NCBI RefSeq assembly: GCF_014195655.1
Contig: NZ_JACICD010000004.1
Location: 310,001-374,000 of the forward strand
Reading direction: 5' to 3'
Length of the DNA stretch: 64,000 nucleotides
Source: Ancylobacter tetraedralis
Lineage (GTDB): Bacteria > Pseudomonadota > Alphaproteobacteria > Rhizobiales > Xanthobacteraceae
The notes below the pieces were generated by a model, which had not been told where the DNA came from, ran no database searches, and saw nothing but the letters and a program-made list of their open reading frames with translations. Below are positions 63,393 through 64,000 of this stretch, piece after piece (the first letter of the stretch is position 1; each line of letters opens with the position of its first letter). A program made the translations under genes and the position numbers.

Positions 63393-63763
63393 TCGCGATC
63401 ATCATGCCTGACCGGCCCGGCGAGGACGCTCGCGCGGTGTCGCGGCGTCGCTTCCGCGCGACCTGGAGACGGCGGCCGCGGCCCTTCGCCCGAGTGCCTG
63501 CGCCCTGCCAAGGCGGGGTTCGCCCGCGCATTCGCGCTGTTTCGTGACGTATCGGGGATAGATGTACCGTTGAATGGTAAGAAGAGACCATACTGACTGT
63601 AAATGAACATTGCTTGAAATCGTAATTCAAGGTAGTTTTAGGCAATTGTCGATGCGTGTCGACATTTAGCGTTCTTATATCTGTAAGATGAATGAATGTT
63701 CATCAAATACGATCGCTCAAAAAATAAAATAATTCCATGTGGGGGAAAGGTGAGCGATATTTC
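63393..63763. other. AT-rich intergenic region before the Crp/Fnr gene
   Basis: No gene is seen in these 371 bp. It is much richer in A and T than the rest of the window. It holds inverted repeats TTGAA-N7-TTCAA (63614-63630) and GATGAA-N6-TTCATC (63687-63704) that may be operators of the following regulator. Confidence 0.5.
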
Positions 63764-64000
63764 ATGCCACGAGGTCTATCCCGTTCATTCGATCCGAAAG
63801 CGTTCCTCGCCAAAGTTGGCGACGGGCGCAGCATAATCACTTACAAAAAGTCGGACATTATATTCTCTCAGGGAGGGCCGGCGGACGCTGTCTTTTACAT
63901 ACAGAGCGGCAAGGCGAAGATTGCCGTCGTATCGGAGCACGGGCGGGAGGCCATTGTCGCCATTCTCGGGGTGGGCGACTTTTTCGGCGAGGGTTGCCTT
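63764..64000 (+). CDS. Crp/Fnr family regulator, N-terminal part (truncated by window edge)
   Basis: The visible 79 residues begin MPRGLSRSFDPKAFLAKVGDG and continue through the cyclic-nucleotide-binding fold (YKKSDIIFSQGGPADAVFYIQSGKAKIAVVSEHGREAIVAILGVGDFFGEGCL). The C-terminal HTH lies beyond the window. An in-frame ATG at 63737 would add nine residues but has no ribosome site. The family is common in rhizobia-like bacteria. Targets are unknown. Confidence 0.88.
   Translation, partial: MPRGLSRSFDPKAFLAKVGDGRSIITYKKSDIIFSQGGPADAVFYIQSGKAKIAVVSEHGREAIVAILGVGDFFGEGCL

Overview
This is a 64 kb stretch of high-GC chromosome. Gene content, the fused mrpAB gene, the abundance of ABC uptake systems and the Crp/Fnr protein at the right edge suggest an alphaproteobacterium of the order Hyphomicrobiales (Xanthobacteraceae-like). 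That placement is inference. I saw no rRNA, tRNA, insertion sequence, phage gene or CRISPR array. Most of the window is packed catabolic and transport operons with ATGA-type overlaps.

Left part (1-18.8 kb). A truncated acetaldehyde-type dehydrogenase reads leftward from a good sigma-54 promoter, divergent from its AcoR-like activator; a perfect inverted repeat lies between them. Next comes an XRE-cupin regulator, then a ten-gene operon: HyuA/HyuB ATP-dependent amidohydrolase, a complete branched-chain-amino-acid-type ABC importer, an omega-aminotransferase, a semialdehyde-type dehydrogenase, a gamma-glutamyltransferase-like Ntn hydrolase and a GAF protein. The enzymes read as a pathway that opens a cyclic amide or gamma-glutamyl amide and oxidises the resulting amino acid. 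Two matching palindromes bracket the regulator-operon gap.

Middle part (18.8-36.8 kb). This holds housekeeping and envelope genes: the Mrp Na+/H+ antiporter (AB fusion, C, D, E, F, G), a UvrD-type helicase, a PhnA-like protein without its zinc ribbon, IlvD, a small secreted protein, an operon of molybdopterin-fold protein, histidine kinase and response regulator, and a CidAB/LrgAB pair divergent from a LysR regulator.

Second catabolic island (36.8-47.4 kb). An acetylpolyamine-type deacetylase, a beta-keto acid cleavage enzyme (BKACE), an aminotransferase, RidA, an FAD amine oxidase, a thioesterase and a GNAT enzyme surround a LysR gene and a polar amino acid ABC importer. A 24-bp motif occurs three times, each about 106-117 bp upstream of an operon start and in the same relative orientation, so the whole island looks like one LysR regulon.

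YcaO/TfuA locus (47.5-58.5 kb). This is the most unusual region. A class III cyclase/AAA/repeat protein, a YcaO, a TfuA, an M4-like zinc protease, an unrecognised 175-residue protein and a giant ABC exporter with a C-terminal cyclic-nucleotide-binding domain lie on the minus strand, with an unrecognised 111-residue gene opposite. The exporter has lost the Walker A lysine and the Walker B acidic pair. The cyclase has lost the purine-specifying Lys and the transition-state Asn. This may be an undescribed peptide- or protein-modification system with built-in cyclic nucleotide sensing.

Right edge (58.9-64 kb). A polar amino acid ABC importer with an M20 amidohydrolase forms a third uptake-plus-hydrolysis operon, followed by the start of a Crp/Fnr regulator.
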